Counted from the first letter of the stretch, positions 55,054 to 64,000 are shown. The stretch: DNA of 64,000 bases from an uncultured Massilia sp. (GCA_946481275.1 CAMLMV010000006.1:155295-219294), one strand, 5' to 3'. Numbers and translations: made by a program. The notes: generated by a model from the letters alone, not told the origin.

Positions 55054-56784
55054 TCAGAACTCTTCCCACTCGTCCGCGCCAACCGTTGCTTTCGCGGGCG
55101 CGCGCACCGGCGCCGGCTTGACGACGGGTGCCGGCTTCGGTGCCGCCAGCGTCGCGACAGGCTTCGCAGCACGGACCGGTGCCGCTGATGCCGCCGGTGC
55201 GGCCTTCGCGGCCACCGGCGCGCGGTCGCCGAGGCGGAACACGCTGACCAGCGCCGCCAGCTTCGCGGCCTGGCTTTGCAGCGCTTCCGACGCGGCCGCC
55301 GCTTCCTCGACGAGGCCCGCGTTCTGCTGGGTCACGTTGTCCATCTGGCTGATCGCCTGGTTGATCTGTTCGATGCCGCTGGTCTGCTCCTGGCTGGCAG
55401 CGCTGATCTCGGCCATGATGTCCGTCACGCGCTGGATGCTCGAAACGACCTCGTGCATCGTGCTGCCGGCCTGGCCGACGAGCCTGGTGCCAGCCTCGAC
55501 CTTGTCGACGGAGTCGCCGATCAGGGCCTTGATCTCCCTGGCCGCGGCCGCCGAGCGCTGGGCCAGCGTCCGCACCTCGCCCGCGACGACCGCGAAGCCG
55601 CGGCCCTGTTCGCCGGCGCGCGCGGCCTCGACCGCTGCGTTCAGTGCCAGGATGTTCGTCTGGAACGCGATGCCGTCGATGACGGTGATGATGTCCACGA
55701 TCTTCTTCGACGAATCGTTGATCGAGCCCATCGTCTGCACGACCTGCGCCACGACGTCGCCACCCTGGCCGGCCACGTTCGATGCCGTCTGCGCCAGCAC
55801 GTTCGCCTGGCGCGCATTGTCGGCGTTCTGCTTGACGGTCGACGTCAGCTCTTCCATCGACGATGCGGTTTCCTCGAGCGAGCTGGCCTGTTGTTCCGTG
55901 CGCGACGACAGGTCCTGGTTGCCGCTCGCGATCTCACCGGAGGCCGAGGCGATCGCATCGGTGCCCTGGCGCACCTCGCTGACGACGCGGGCCAGGCGGT
56001 CGCGCATGGATTTCATCGCGAACAGCAGGCTCGTCTCGTCACCGGGGCGCAGCTGCACGTCGGTGCCCAGGTCGCCGTCGGCGATGCGGGCTGCGATGTC
56101 GGCGGCATAAGCGGGTTCGCCGCCCAGCTGGCGCGTCAGGCTCCGGGTGATCAGGATGCCGAAGGCGGTGCCGACCAGGGCGCTGAGCGCGACCAGCACG
56201 AGCAGCGTGGCGCGGCTGTTTTCATAGGCGTTCTTGTTGCTCAGATTGGTTTCCTGGGCCATCGTTTCCTTGTTATGGACCAGGTCCGTCAATTTGGCGT
56301 CGAGGTCTTGCGACTTGGGCAGGAACGTGCCGAACATGTAGTCGACGGAATCGCGCTTCGGCTGGAGCGGCTCTGCTTTCACGCGCTTGACCATCTCCGC
56401 GATCAAGCCGTCGAAGTCGCGCAGCCGGGCGTCGGTGTCGGCAAAGATGCGCTTGCCCTCGTCCGAGTGGAACAGCGGCCGCGCCTTGTCGAGGTCTTCC
56501 TGCAGTTCCTGCTTGTACTTGTCGACGTTGGCAAGCATGCTGGTGCGTTGTTCGTCGGTCGACGCCAGCATGGCGCCGCGCAATGCACGACCGAGGGACA
56601 CCTGGTCCACGTCAGCTTCCTTGACGTAGGAAATGCCCAGCAATTCCTTCTGATACATGCGCTTGGCGCGCTCGTTCATCTGCGTCATGTTGTAGATCGC
56701 AATGCCGGCGACGACGGCGCCAAGCACGACGACGACAAGAAAACCAAGGGTCAGCCGCGTCGCGACCTTCATCTGCTTGAACAT
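55054..56784 (-). CDS. Methyl-accepting chemotaxis protein with CheR/CheB-type C-terminal tail
   Basis: A 576-residue chemoreceptor. TM1 is [20 protein letters not shown] (about 14-33); a four-helix-bundle sensor follows ([20 protein letters not shown]...), TM2 is [21 protein letters not shown] (about 192-212), then HAMP. The signalling hairpin tip is [37 protein letters not shown]. After an Ala/Pro-rich linker the protein ends in DEWEEF, similar to the NWETF pentapeptide that binds CheR and CheB. No che genes are nearby, so it is an orphan receptor. A ligand cannot be assigned. Confidence 0.93.
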   Translation of the reverse strand: MFKQMKVATRLTLGFLVVVVLGAVVAGIAIYNMTQMNERAKRMYQKELLGISYVKEADVDQVSLGRALRGAMLASTDEQRTSMLANVDKYKQELQEDLDKARPLFHSDEGKRIFADTDARLRDFDGLIAEMVKRVKAEPLQPKRDSVDYMFGTFLPKSQDLDAKLTDLVHNKETMAQETNLSNKNAYENSRATLLVLVALSALVGTAFGILITRSLTRQLGGEPAYAADIAARIADGDLGTDVQLRPGDETSLLFAMKSMRDRLARVVSEVRQGTDAIASASGEIASGNQDLSSRTEQQASSLEETASSMEELTSTVKQNADNARQANVLAQTASNVAGQGGDVVAQVVQTMGSINDSSKKIVDIITVIDGIAFQTNILALNAAVEAARAGEQGRGFAVVAGEVRTLAQRSAAAAREIKALIGDSVDKVEAGTRLVGQAGSTMHEVVSSIQRVTDIMAEISAASQEQTSGIEQINQAISQMDNVTQQNAGLVEEAAAASEALQSQAAKLAALVSVFRLGDRAPVAAKAAPAASAAPVRAAKPVATLAAPKPAPVVKPAPVRAPAKATVGADEWEEF

Positions 56785-57011
56785 GGCACGTCTCCTGATG
56801 ATGAATTCAGGTAAATGTTAATTGATGTATGGAAATAATTTGTGAGAATTCGGACTCGTAAGTACGATCTGGCGCGTTTTTCCAACACTTACTTTGGTGT
56901 CTGCTTCGTTCGATATCTGTTCAATAAATAGTTGTTTGGCATGAAGATATTTTTCGTGATTTTTCCGTCCATTAACCTCACTACAATGGCCCGATTGGCT
57001 ACCGACACGGG

Positions 57012-58493
57012 ATGGACAGCATGGCAGTGATCACAATGAAATTTTCGCAGGCCGTCATCGACCAGGATCACGCGCTCGAACTGCAGAACAAGGGGGCCGG
57101 AGTCTCGCTCGTGGGGCTGTACAACGACATCAGCAAATACAAGCAAGACGTGGATCTGGGGCAAGCCGTCAGTTCGACGCTGAACGGTTCCACGCTGACC
57201 GTCCGCTACGCGAGCGGCGCCACGGAAACCTACAAGAACGTGGTCCTCGACAATCCGGGCGGCGCCACCGGGCACGGGACCGCGAACGATTACGAGCTTT
57301 ATCAAAGCGGCGTCGCCGGTGCGCTCGTCAAGGGCCAGATCAATTTCGACTATAAATTGGATGGCGCGAATGTGTGGCTGGAGGCGTCGACGCAAGGGCA
57401 CACCATCAGCAGCCTGGGCGTCGCGACCGATCTGAGGGCCGGCAGCCCCGGCTATGATCCGGTGTTCGGTAACCTGGGCGTCGGCATCTTCGGCAACCTG
57501 AGCCTTATGCCGGACGGTAACACGATCGGTTCCTTCAGCAACGTGACCGTGTACGCCGAAAAATTCCTGGATTCGACGAGTGTCGACGGTAATTTTTACG
57601 TCGACACTTACCGTGGCGACGGCGCGACGGGCGGTGTACTGACCGGGTACAAGGAGCTGTACCGGGATGGCAGCGTGCTGCAGATCAGTGGTATCTCGGT
57701 CGCGCTGAACCCGTACCAGAATCTGGATGACGCATGGTCGAACGCCAGTTATTTCAACGGGGACGACGTCATCAACGCGGACCTGCCGGCGCACCTGTAC
57801 GCGCCCGTGATGCTGCAGGCGGGCGCCGGCAACGACCGCATCAGCCTCAACGGCGGCGGCGGACAGCTGGGCGTGATGGCCGGTGCGGGCAACGACCAGG
57901 TCACGCTGCTCGGCGGCGCGCATACGGTCGACGGCGGCGCCGGCATCGACACGGTCCGGCTGTCGATGGCACGTGCCGACGCGACCGTCCAGCGGATCGG
58001 CACGACGGGCAGCGCCTTTACCGTGACGGACAAGGCGGGCACGGTCGACCAGCTGGCGGGCGTCGAACGCATCGCCTTCAGCGACGGTACCGTCGCGCTG
58101 GACATCGACGGCAACGCGGGCCAGGTCTACCGCATCTACCAGGCCGCCTTCAACCGCACGCCCGACAAGCCGGGCCTCGGCTACTGGATCAATGCGATGG
58201 ACCACGGCGCGACCTTCGCGAGCGTCGCCCAGGGCTTCCTCGATTCGTCCGAATACCACAAGGCGTACGACGGCGTGACGTCGAACCGCGCCCTGGTCAC
58301 CAAGTACTACGAGAACATCCTGCACCGCACGCCGGACGCGGGCGGCCTGGACTTCTGGGCCGGCGTGCTCGACAGCAAAGCGGCCGGTACTGCGGACGTG
58401 CTGGCGTCCATCAGCGACAGTGCCGAGAACAAGGCCGGTCTCATCGGCGTGATCGGCAACGGGTTCGAATACACGCCTTACGGGCAGGCCTGA
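57012..58493 (+). CDS. DUF4214 protein with RTX-like repeats
   Basis: A 493-residue protein with no N-terminal signal peptide. The N-terminal half (about residues 1-260) is unrecognised and rich in Gly, Asp and Asn. A central stretch holds three RTX-like units, [21 protein letters not shown] and GGAGIDTVR. The C-terminal third is a DUF4214 domain ([21 protein letters not shown] and [20 protein letters not shown]). RTX repeats and no signal suggest type I secretion. An alternative start is the ATG at 57021. A TACAAT -10-like hexamer is at 56982. Its last 16 bases overlap pqqE. Confidence 0.8.
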   Translation: MDSMAVITMKFSQAVIDQDHALELQNKGAGVSLVGLYNDISKYKQDVDLGQAVSSTLNGSTLTVRYASGATETYKNVVLDNPGGATGHGTANDYELYQSGVAGALVKGQINFDYKLDGANVWLEASTQGHTISSLGVATDLRAGSPGYDPVFGNLGVGIFGNLSLMPDGNTIGSFSNVTVYAEKFLDSTSVDGNFYVDTYRGDGATGGVLTGYKELYRDGSVLQISGISVALNPYQNLDDAWSNASYFNGDDVINADLPAHLYAPVMLQAGAGNDRISLNGGGGQLGVMAGAGNDQVTLLGGAHTVDGGAGIDTVRLSMARADATVQRIGTTGSAFTVTDKAGTVDQLAGVERIAFSDGTVALDIDGNAGQVYRIYQAAFNRTPDKPGLGYWINAMDHGATFASVAQGFLDSSEYHKAYDGVTSNRALVTKYYENILHRTPDAGGLDFWAGVLDSKAAGTADVLASISDSAENKAGLIGVIGNGFEYTPYGQA

Positions 58494-59629
58494 CCCGCCT
58501 TGCGCGAATTGGCGTCGGAGCGGAACACGATCGGCTGCGCGGGCTGCCACACGGCGTCCCGCTGTGCGCGCTGCGCGTGCATCACGATCGCCTGCACGTC
58601 GCCATGCCGCGCCGACTTCGCGCACACCGGGTCCGCGTTCGCGGCATCGCCGGTGAGCGCATGCGCCTGGCAGCGGCAGCCGCCGAAGTCCGTCGCCTTG
58701 TCGTCGCACGTGCGGCACGGATCCTTCATCCAGGCATCGCCGCGGTAGCGGTTGAACGCGTCGCTGTCGTACCAGATGGTTTTTACGCTCGTGTCGCGGA
58801 CATTCGGGAAATCGATGCCGGGCAAGGTGCGGGCCGCGTGGCAGGGCAGGGCGGTGCCGTCCGGCGCGATGCCGAGGAACACGCCGCCCCAGCCGTTCAT
58901 GCAGGCCTTGGGCCGCGCCTCGAAATAGTCGGGCACGACGAACAGGATGCGCATCTTGTTGCCGATCCGCGCGCGGCACGCATTGACGACGCTTTCCGCA
59001 CGCGCGACCTGCTCCCGTGTCGGCATCAGCTGGGCGCGGTTGACGAGCGCCCAGCCGTAATACTGCGTGTTGGCCAGTTCAAGGTACTCGACGCCCATCT
59101 CGATGGCCATGTCGATGATTTTCTCCACGTGGTCGAGATTGAAGCGGTGCAGCACGACGTTCAGCACCATCGGATAGTCGTACTGCTTGATCAGCCTGGC
59201 GACGCGCGCCTTCAGGTCGAACGTCTTCGTGCTCGACAGGAAATCGTTCAGCTCGCGCGTCGAATCCTGGAACGACAGCTGGATGTGGTCCAGCCCCAGT
59301 TCCTTCATGCGGGCGAGGCGCGATTCGGTGAGGCCGATGCCGGACGTGATCAGGTTCGTATAAAACCCCAGCCGGCGGCCCTCGCCGACCAGTTCTTCGA
59401 GATCGTCCCGCAGCAGCGGTTCGCCGCCCGAAAAGCCGAGCTGCGCGGCGCCGAGCTGGCGCGCCTGGCGCATCACGTCGAACCATTGCTCGGTCGTCTG
59501 TTCGGTGCGGTCATTGGCGTAATCGACCGGGTTGTAGCAGAACGGACAGTGCAGCGGGCAGCGATAGGTCAGCTCGGCCAGCAGCCAGAGCGGCGGCGCG
59601 ATGGCCGGGCGGAAGGTCGGGGCGTTCAT
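58478..59629 (-). CDS. pqqE: PQQ biosynthesis radical SAM protein PqqE
   Basis: PqqE joins the Glu and Tyr side chains of PqqA by a C-C bond. The start at 59629 gives 383 residues ([20 protein letters not shown]). The radical SAM cluster is CPLHCPFC, Cys24/28/31. The C-terminal SPASM region carries more Cys ([30 protein letters not shown]) for auxiliary Fe-S clusters. It is last in the operon and starts 7 bases after pqqD. The 3' end overlaps the convergent DUF4214 gene by 16 bases. Confidence 0.97.
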   Translation of the reverse strand: MNAPTFRPAIAPPLWLLAELTYRCPLHCPFCYNPVDYANDRTEQTTEQWFDVMRQARQLGAAQLGFSGGEPLLRDDLEELVGEGRRLGFYTNLITSGIGLTESRLARMKELGLDHIQLSFQDSTRELNDFLSSTKTFDLKARVARLIKQYDYPMVLNVVLHRFNLDHVEKIIDMAIEMGVEYLELANTQYYGWALVNRAQLMPTREQVARAESVVNACRARIGNKMRILFVVPDYFEARPKACMNGWGGVFLGIAPDGTALPCHAARTLPGIDFPNVRDTSVKTIWYDSDAFNRYRGDAWMKDPCRTCDDKATDFGGCRCQAHALTGDAANADPVCAKSARHGDVQAIVMHAQRAQRDAVWQPAQPIVFRSDANSRKAGQACP

Positions 59630-59636
59630 GGCGGGC

Positions 59637-59900
59637 TCACACGATCCAGCCGCGCTCGCTGGCGACGCGCAGGAAATCGTCGACGTCGTCACGCAGGCCG
59701 CCGCAGTTGAACGCCTGTTCGAGCTCGCCGACGATGGCCGGCACGGACCGGGCGCCATCGCAGCGTTTCAGGATCTCGGCCGCGCTCTGGCTCAGCTTGA
59801 CCATCCCTTCCGGATACAGGAGCACGTAGTTGCCTTGGGCCTCTTCCCACTGCATGCGGAACAGGCGCGACAGGGCGGGTTGATCGGGAACGGTGTGCAT
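59637..59900 (-). CDS. pqqD: PQQ biosynthesis peptide chaperone PqqD
   Basis: PqqD binds PqqA and presents it to PqqE. The 87-residue protein begins [19 protein letters not shown], with the core [24 protein letters not shown] and an acidic C-terminal helix [19 protein letters not shown] provides the ribosome site and the gap to pqqC is 10 bases. Confidence 0.96.
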   Translation of the reverse strand: MHTVPDQPALSRLFRMQWEEAQGNYVLLYPEGMVKLSQSAAEILKRCDGARSVPAIVGELEQAFNCGGLRDDVDDFLRVASERGWIV

Positions 59901-59910
59901 GGGAACCTCC

Positions 59911-60600
59911 TCAGGGATAAGCCTTCTCGATGGCGTCGAGCATGGCCCACAGGATGTCGAGCTTGAACTGGAGGATGTCGAGCGCGCGCTCCTGCTGGGC
60001 GCGGGTGGTGAAATGGCCGAGCGTCACTTCCAGGCCGTGCTCGACGTCGCGCTCGGCGCGCGAGATGCGGCTGCGGAAATACTGCAAGCCGCCGGGATCG
60101 ATCCACGCGTAATGCGTCGGCCAGTTGGCCAGCCGGTCCTTGTGGATCTTGGGCGCGAACATCTCCGTCAGCGACGAGCAGACGGCTTCCTGCCACGGCG
60201 CCTGGCGCGCAAAATTGACGTACGCATCGACGGCGAAGCGCACGCCGGGCACGACGTGCTTGTGCGACCACAGCGCGTCGCGCGTGAGCCCGACGGCTTC
60301 GCCGAGCCGCACCCACGCTTCGATACCGCCTTCGTTCTCTCCGCAGCCGTCATGGTCGAGGATGCGGCGCACCCAGCGGCGCCGCGTGGCGCGGTCCGGG
60401 CAATTGGCGATGATGGCGCCATCCTTTTGTGGGATATTGACCTGGTAATAAAAACGGTTGGCGACCCAGCCGCGGATCTGGTCCGGCCCCAGCAGGCCAT
60501 CGTTCATCCTGACGTTGAACGGATGGTGGATGTGGTAGCCGGCACCCCGTGCGCGCAATTGCGCCTCGAACTCGTCGCGGCTCCATGCTTCCGTGCTCAT
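59911..60600 (-). CDS. pqqC: Pyrroloquinoline-quinone synthase PqqC
   Basis: PqqC performs the last ring closure and eight-electron oxidation to PQQ without a metal or cofactor. The 229-residue protein (start [15 protein letters not shown]) has the helix bundle with [34 protein letters not shown] and [16 protein letters not shown]. The start at 60600 overlaps the stop of pqqB by 4 bases. The frame extends further upstream as an accident of base composition. Confidence 0.96.
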   Translation of the reverse strand: MSTEAWSRDEFEAQLRARGAGYHIHHPFNVRMNDGLLGPDQIRGWVANRFYYQVNIPQKDGAIIANCPDRATRRRWVRRILDHDGCGENEGGIEAWVRLGEAVGLTRDALWSHKHVVPGVRFAVDAYVNFARQAPWQEAVCSSLTEMFAPKIHKDRLANWPTHYAWIDPGGLQYFRSRISRAERDVEHGLEVTLGHFTTRAQQERALDILQFKLDILWAMLDAIEKAYP

Positions 60601-61505
60601 AAAATGATCTCCATGCCGTCGAACGCGACCTCGATGCCGTGGCGCGCGAGCAGGGCGCGCTCTTCGGAGTCTTCGTCCAGGATCGGATTCGTGTTGTTGA
60701 TGTGGATGAGCACCTTGCGCCGTGCCGTGACGCCGTCGAGCACGGCGATCATGCCGTCGTCGCCCGCTTGCGGCAGGTGGCCCATGTCGGCCGCTGTCTT
60801 CTTCGAAAACCCCAGCGCGATCATCTCGTCCGCGCGCCAGAACGTGCCGTCGACGAGCACGCAATCCGCTTTCCGCAGCGCGGCGTTTACCTGCGGATCG
60901 ATTGCGCCGAGTCCGGGTGCGTAGAACACGGATTTCCCTGTTTGCGTGTCCTCGATCAGCAGGCCGATGTTGTCGCCCGGGTGCGGATCGTTGCGGTGGT
61001 CGGAATACGGCGGTGCCTTGCTGTTCAATGCCAGCGGCGTGAAGCGGATGCCGTCGATGCCCGGCACGTGCACGCCGCCTTCGATCGGCAGTTCGTGCCA
61101 GCGCACGCCGCAATAGTGCGACAGCACGGGCACGAGCGGCAGGTTGTCGTTCAGTTCGCGCCAGACAGGCGCCGTGCAGTACAGGGGCAGTTCTTTCCCC
61201 TCGCGCAGCATCAGCAGGCCGGTGACGTGGTCGATCTGCGCATCCATCAGCATGACGGCGGCGATGCCCGAATCGCGCCGGGCGCGCGCCGGCTGCAGGG
61301 CGGGTGTCGCGCGGATTTGCGTCAGAATGTCCGGCGACGCGTTGATCAGTACCCAGTCGGTCCCGTTGGATGAGACGGCGATGGACGATTGCGTGCGCGC
61401 CGTCGCGTGGACGGTGCCGTTACGCAGCCCGGCGCAATTGCGGCAATTGCAGTTCCACTGCGGGAAACCGCCTCCGGCCGCGGAGCCTAGTACGACGATG
61501 TTCAT
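60597..61505 (-). CDS. pqqB: PQQ biosynthesis protein PqqB
   Basis: PqqB is a metallo-beta-lactamase fold hydroxylase-like protein of the PQQ pathway. The start at 61505 gives 302 residues, the family's usual length, beginning [19 protein letters not shown]. The family Cys-rich site CNCRNC and the hydrolase-fold [17 protein letters not shown] are present. It follows pqqA after 46 bases that hold a hairpin. Confidence 0.96.
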   Translation of the reverse strand: MNIVVLGSAAGGGFPQWNCNCRNCAGLRNGTVHATARTQSSIAVSSNGTDWVLINASPDILTQIRATPALQPARARRDSGIAAVMLMDAQIDHVTGLLMLREGKELPLYCTAPVWRELNDNLPLVPVLSHYCGVRWHELPIEGGVHVPGIDGIRFTPLALNSKAPPYSDHRNDPHPGDNIGLLIEDTQTGKSVFYAPGLGAIDPQVNAALRKADCVLVDGTFWRADEMIALGFSKKTAADMGHLPQAGDDGMIAVLDGVTARRKVLIHINNTNPILDEDSEERALLARHGIEVAFDGMEIIL

Positions 61506-61521
61506 GACGGGGATCCGGTAA

Positions 61522-61542
61522 GCCCGCGGCGCCGCCGCGGGC
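61522..61542 (-). promoter_or_regulatory. Hairpin between pqqA and pqqB
   Basis: GCCCGCGG (61522-61529) pairs with CCGCGGGC (61535-61542) with a very short loop. There is no T-run, so it is more likely an RNA-stability or attenuation element that lets pqqA message exceed the rest of the operon than a full terminator. Confidence 0.6.
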
Positions 61543-61551
61543 GTGGGTGCA

Positions 61552-61626
61552 TCAGCGATTCGCGATGTACATCGTGATTTCGAAGCCGAAACGCCAGTCG
61601 ATGAATTCAGGTTTGGTCCAGGCCAT
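61552..61626 (-). CDS. pqqA: PQQ precursor peptide PqqA
   Basis: PqqA is the 24-residue ribosomal precursor of PQQ. The frame begins [20 protein letters not shown] and then four more residues, with the substrate Glu16 and Tyr20 at the expected E-x3-Y spacing. AAGGAGAC lies ahead of the ATG. This gene is below the size at which open frames are usually listed, but its position, sequence and ribosome site are decisive. Confidence 0.97.
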   Translation of the reverse strand: MAWTKPEFIDWRFGFEITMYIANR

Positions 61627-61819
61627 GGTTGTCTCCTTGATCGTTGGGTGGGTGATTGAATGCGCGGCGCGCAGTCAAGGAGCAATTCGCAATATCCATG
61701 CCACATGGTGCGGCTCGGTATTTTCAGTGAGGGCGTGTGTCAAAGATGAACAGTTGTATTGCACGACGATACATCTGTGACAGAATTGTTCAGTTTCGTG
61801 TGAACACTCGGAGGCGCAG
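61627..61819. promoter_or_regulatory. Divergent region between pqqA and the VOC gene
   Basis: 193 bases, more AT-rich, holding the ribosome site of pqqA near 61632 and one for the VOC gene (CTCGGAGG). It must contain both promoters, but I cannot fix them; I see no known operator. Confidence 0.4.
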
Positions 61820-62206
61820 ATGGACGAACGATACAAACCGGATGGCTACAATGCGGTATCGCCTTATTTGCTCGTGAAGGATGTGCGCGCCATGCTCGAT
61901 TTCCTCGCCCACGCGTTCGGCGCGACCGAGCTGCGGCGCCAGCCGGACGCCGAGGGCGGGATCCGGCATGCGGAGGTGCGCATCGGCGATTCGGTGGTGA
62001 TGATGGGATGCCGGCCCGGCGCCGAACTGATCGCCTCGGTGCACGTGTATGTCGAGGATGTCGACAGGGTTTATGCGCGGGCGCTGGATCACGGTGCGAC
62101 CAGCTTGTCCGAGCCGCGCGACCAGCCTTATGGAGACCGGACGGCGGGGGTGCAGGATGCGCAGGGAAATTACTGGTGGATCGGGACGCGGTTAAGTGGG
62201 CGTTAG
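61820..62206 (+). CDS. VOC family (glyoxalase/bleomycin-resistance fold) protein, PhnB-like
   Basis: A 128-residue single-domain vicinal oxygen chelate protein. It begins VSPYLLVKDVRAMLDFLAHAFGAT..., then GIRHAEVRIGDSVVMMGC, DRVYARALDHGATSLSEP and ends with QDAQGNYWWIGT. The PhnB/YfiT-type pattern (GDSVVMM, DPxGNxWWI-like) places it in that branch. Metal ligands are not certain. Function unknown. Confidence 0.88.
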   Translation: MDERYKPDGYNAVSPYLLVKDVRAMLDFLAHAFGATELRRQPDAEGGIRHAEVRIGDSVVMMGCRPGAELIASVHVYVEDVDRVYARALDHGATSLSEPRDQPYGDRTAGVQDAQGNYWWIGTRLSGR

Positions 62207-62214
62207 GTCGGGAA

Positions 62215-62646
62215 TTACTTGCAGATAGCGGTGACTGCCCACGTGCTCTTGCCCGCGTCGCGCGTCTTGGACTCTCGGGTCTGTACGGTGCAGTCGCTCA
62301 GTTTTGGGGCCAGTTTCATTTTCCAGCTGGACTCGGCAGACGCAATGCGCTGGTTCCATTCGTGCCCATCGTGGAACCTTCCTTCGATGCGCTTGTTGCC
62401 GCCATAGAAACAGACGAGCCATGTCTGGTCGACGGAGTCGAGAGCATAGTGCGAGTCGTAGCCCTCCTCAGCAGCTTCCTCGTCCACGAGGTTATTGGTG
62501 GGGGTCGGCTCGGTCTGTCTCACCATTGCGCCGGTAAGCGGGGCGGCAGGTTTGTCTTTGTCAGGATAGACCTGTGGGCACCGATAGACCTGGGCGCTGG
62601 TGCCGGTGAAGGGCAATAACAGAGCCACGAACAGAAGGGCTTTCAT
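62215..62646 (-). CDS. Exported cysteine-rich protein, probable immunity protein (STY0301-like)
   Basis: The 143-residue protein has a clear signal peptide (MKALLFVALLLPFTGTSA, cleavage near residue 18) and so is periplasmic. Four Cys in the mature part (YRCPQVYP, WLVCFYGG, LSDCTVQT, AICK) suggest two disulfides. It resembles STY0301-type small secreted proteins, but I am not sure of the name. Its ATG overlaps the stop of the upstream effector gene by 4 bases, the typical effector-then-immunity order. A periplasmic immunity protein would protect kin against a peptidoglycan-active toxin. Confidence 0.62.
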   Translation of the reverse strand: MKALLFVALLLPFTGTSAQVYRCPQVYPDKDKPAAPLTGAMVRQTEPTPTNNLVDEEAAEEGYDSHYALDSVDQTWLVCFYGGNKRIEGRFHDGHEWNQRIASAESSWKMKLAPKLSDCTVQTRESKTRDAGKSTWAVTAICK

Positions 62647-63146
62647 GGCACGAGTACCACGTAGAAATCGTTTGCGTTATCTGAAGGCCGTTTCCGTAGC
62701 TGCTTCGCCTGCTCGTATGTCCACGCTCTGATTGGACGCGTTCCCGGCATGTGCGAGTCCTCGCGGTTTCTTCTGGGACCGGCCCACTGGTCGAAAACGA
62801 TGATTTGGCTCGGTTTGCCAGTCACGACGCTATAACCTTCGCCTCGAACGAACAGGCACGCATGCCATTCATGTGAGTTCGGATACCACACCTTGTCATA
62901 CTCAAAGATGAAATTGGCGATCACTGTGCCTGGCTTAAGCGTTCTGGAGACATCAACAACCCGTTCACCCGGTTGCCAGCGGCTTGTGTGGCCCACATTC
63001 GTTAGCTCTTGCGGAAGTCGGGCACACTGTCCGTTGGCGATAAACGTCAGCTTATCGTGATCCTCGTACCAGTCCTTGGCGTTTTGTTCTTCCCATTTCT
63101 TCAACAAGGCGCTGAAATCGCCTGGGTAGACAACCGGGTGTGGCAT
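62643..63146 (-). CDS. BPSL0067 family protein, putative peptidoglycan amidase effector
   Basis: A 167-residue protein with no signal peptide. The start at 63146 follows GAGAGG; longer frames lack homology. It has the pattern of the BPSL0067 family: NGQCARLPQ (Cys41), TSRWQPGERV, LKPGTVIANF, HACLFV (His95) and IVFDQWAGP. A Cys and downstream His spaced like this fit a papain/NlpC-type amidase. Its gene lies 10 bases after hcp, and the next gene encodes an exported protein, so the Hcp tube may carry it to rival cells. Catalysis is inferred, not shown. Confidence 0.68.
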   Translation of the reverse strand: MPHPVVYPGDFSALLKKWEEQNAKDWYEDHDKLTFIANGQCARLPQELTNVGHTSRWQPGERVVDVSRTLKPGTVIANFIFEYDKVWYPNSHEWHACLFVRGEGYSVVTGKPSQIIVFDQWAGPRRNREDSHMPGTRPIRAWTYEQAKQLRKRPSDNANDFYVVLVP

Positions 63147-63156
63147 GGTGGTCCTC

Positions 63157-63648
63157 TCATGAGCAGATTTTGTTTGCGACTGAATCCCAGCCGCCGGTAG
63201 TGCTGCCGCCCGCGCCACCCGCGATCTTTTGCTGAGTGTATGAACACTTGAACTTCGAGGATGCCAGATGTACGTTCTCGGTAATGATGCCTCCATTGCC
63301 GCTGTTCGGCGTGACGTTAGAAATCATTACGTTTTCAAGCTCGATTTCAAAGTATTTGACGCGAGACCCGTCACCATCGGCTCGGAAGAATTCGAACCTG
63401 GCCTTCGGGATCGTCTTGCCTGCGGCGCAGGTCTGAAACAGGATGGGTGAGGCAAGATCGGCCAGCTTGTCGAAGCTGACCTCGTGAACGTCAGCCTTGC
63501 CGCTGGTGTGCCCACCGGCTGTCGATATGGCTGTTGCCCTTGGCTGGGTTACACCCCAATGCACGTTGTGGATTTCGATCCACCCCTTGTGCTTGTCGTC
63601 CTGCGATTCGCCCTTGATGTCCCCGATCTGGAGATATGCGTCGATCAT
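63157..63648 (-). CDS. hcp: Type VI secretion tube protein Hcp
   Basis: A 163-residue Hcp, the ring-forming unit of the T6SS inner tube, which also chaperones cargo. It starts MIDAYLQIGDIKGESQDDKH (GAGGAAAG precedes the ATG) with KGWIEIHNVHWGV and the conserved VSFDKLADLASPILFQTCAAGK; the C-terminus ends CSYTQQKIAGGAGGSTTGGWD. It leads a three-gene run to an amidase-like effector and an exported immunity candidate. No T6SS core genes are in the window. Confidence 0.92.
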   Translation of the reverse strand: MIDAYLQIGDIKGESQDDKHKGWIEIHNVHWGVTQPRATAISTAGGHTSGKADVHEVSFDKLADLASPILFQTCAAGKTIPKARFEFFRADGDGSRVKYFEIELENVMISNVTPNSGNGGIITENVHLASSKFKCSYTQQKIAGGAGGSTTGGWDSVANKICS

Positions 63649-64000
63649 ACTTTCCTCGCTATACGTTGAGCAAAGGAAGATTCTTTTCCAAGAATGCTGG
63701 GCGATTGTTGGTAGATATCAGGAACTCAGACCGGCGAAATCAACGAACTGTTTCGTTCCGACGCACGCTGTAGCAGCGTAAGCAGCACTGGCACAGGTAA
63801 GCGCTGTTGTCGCTCCACAGCTGTTGTGCATACGACGAGTCATGAGGTAATGTTTGAAGTTCAATTGCTCTATGGTAGTACGCTGTGGACTTCAAGAAAA
63901 TTTGGACGCCGAAAGTAACAAAAGCGCTTGCGCGCTCCGTCATCTGGTAATCCCCCCGCAAAAAGAGCGCGTTTGGAAGTAGAATTTTCTACTTAACAGA
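63649..64000. other. Accessory AT-richer region upstream of hcp
   Basis: 352 bases with no secure gene. A minus-strand frame of 73 codons (63740-63961) is possible but unrecognised. An 18-bp perfect inverted repeat, AAGTAGAATTTTCTACTT (63977-63994), lies at the very end, and an ACGAACTGTTTCGTT dyad-like stretch near 63743. GC content looks lower than in the rest of the window. It probably includes the hcp promoter and possibly the edge of a mobile element that continues outside the window. Confidence 0.45.

Noticed and set aside
62215..63648. A full type VI secretion cluster
   Set aside because: Only hcp and two cargo-like genes are present; no sheath, baseplate, membrane-complex or VgrG gene is in the window.

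Overview
The window is high-GC chromosomal DNA of a betaproteobacterium, most likely Oxalobacteraceae (Massilia/Telluria/Duganella-like). This rests on protein character, GC-rich codon use and two gene orders: nadK-recN-hemH-grpE-dnaK-dnaJ, and recA-recX-DUF2889-sucC-sucD-pilA. No rRNA, tRNA, CRISPR array or complete mobile element was seen. Gene density is very high, and many neighbours overlap by 1-8 bases.

Layout. 0-6.5 kb: a TolC-type outer-membrane protein, a lipoprotein with HAF repeats, gloA, a run of overlapping genes (unknown hydrophilic protein, PQQ-type sugar dehydrogenase, OsmC) and a DUF3667 membrane protein. 6.5-14.7 kb: the SOS/heat-shock block nadK-recN (good LexA box), hemH, grpE-dnaK (sigma-32-like promoters) and dnaJ. 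14.7-16.1 kb: carbonic anhydrase and a MazG-like pyrophosphohydrolase. 16.1-27.9 kb: a polyamine catabolism region with gabD, puuD, two puuA-type glutamine synthetase paralogues, a putrescine-type aminotransferase, puuC, a sodium:solute symporter and a LytS/LytTR two-component pair. 27.9-34.3 kb: a soluble REC-REC-histidine kinase, a DeoR regulator with an MFS transporter, thpR, panB and an NhaD/ArsB-type permease. 34.3-39.8 kb: a minus-strand run hda, HAD hydrolase, pcnB, folK; separately an AI-2E-type transporter and purM. 39.9-46.5 kb: an S9 peptidase, then a tightly overlapping operon of response regulator, histidine kinase, DUF4212 small subunit and a VC_2705-type symporter carrying an EF-hand-like loop. 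46.6-52 kb: recA (SOS box), recX, DUF2889, sucCD and pilA with a sigma-54 promoter. 52-58.5 kb: a YcgR-like PilZ protein, a second S9 peptidase, a chemoreceptor with a C-terminal EWEEF tail and a DUF4214 protein. 58.5-61.6 kb: pqqABCDE. 61.8-64 kb: a VOC protein and a lower-GC accessory module: hcp, a BPSL0067-type putative amidase effector and a small exported cysteine-rich protein that is probably its immunity partner.

How the parts fit. The pqq operon can supply cofactor to the quinoprotein dehydrogenase near the left end. The puu block converts putrescine to GABA and succinate through gamma-glutamylated and transaminase routes. The hcp module looks like an orphan type VI secretion cargo cassette and is the best candidate here for an under-described system. 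Further leads are the two-component/DUF4212/EF-hand symporter operon and a perfect dyad at the promoter of the second puuA.
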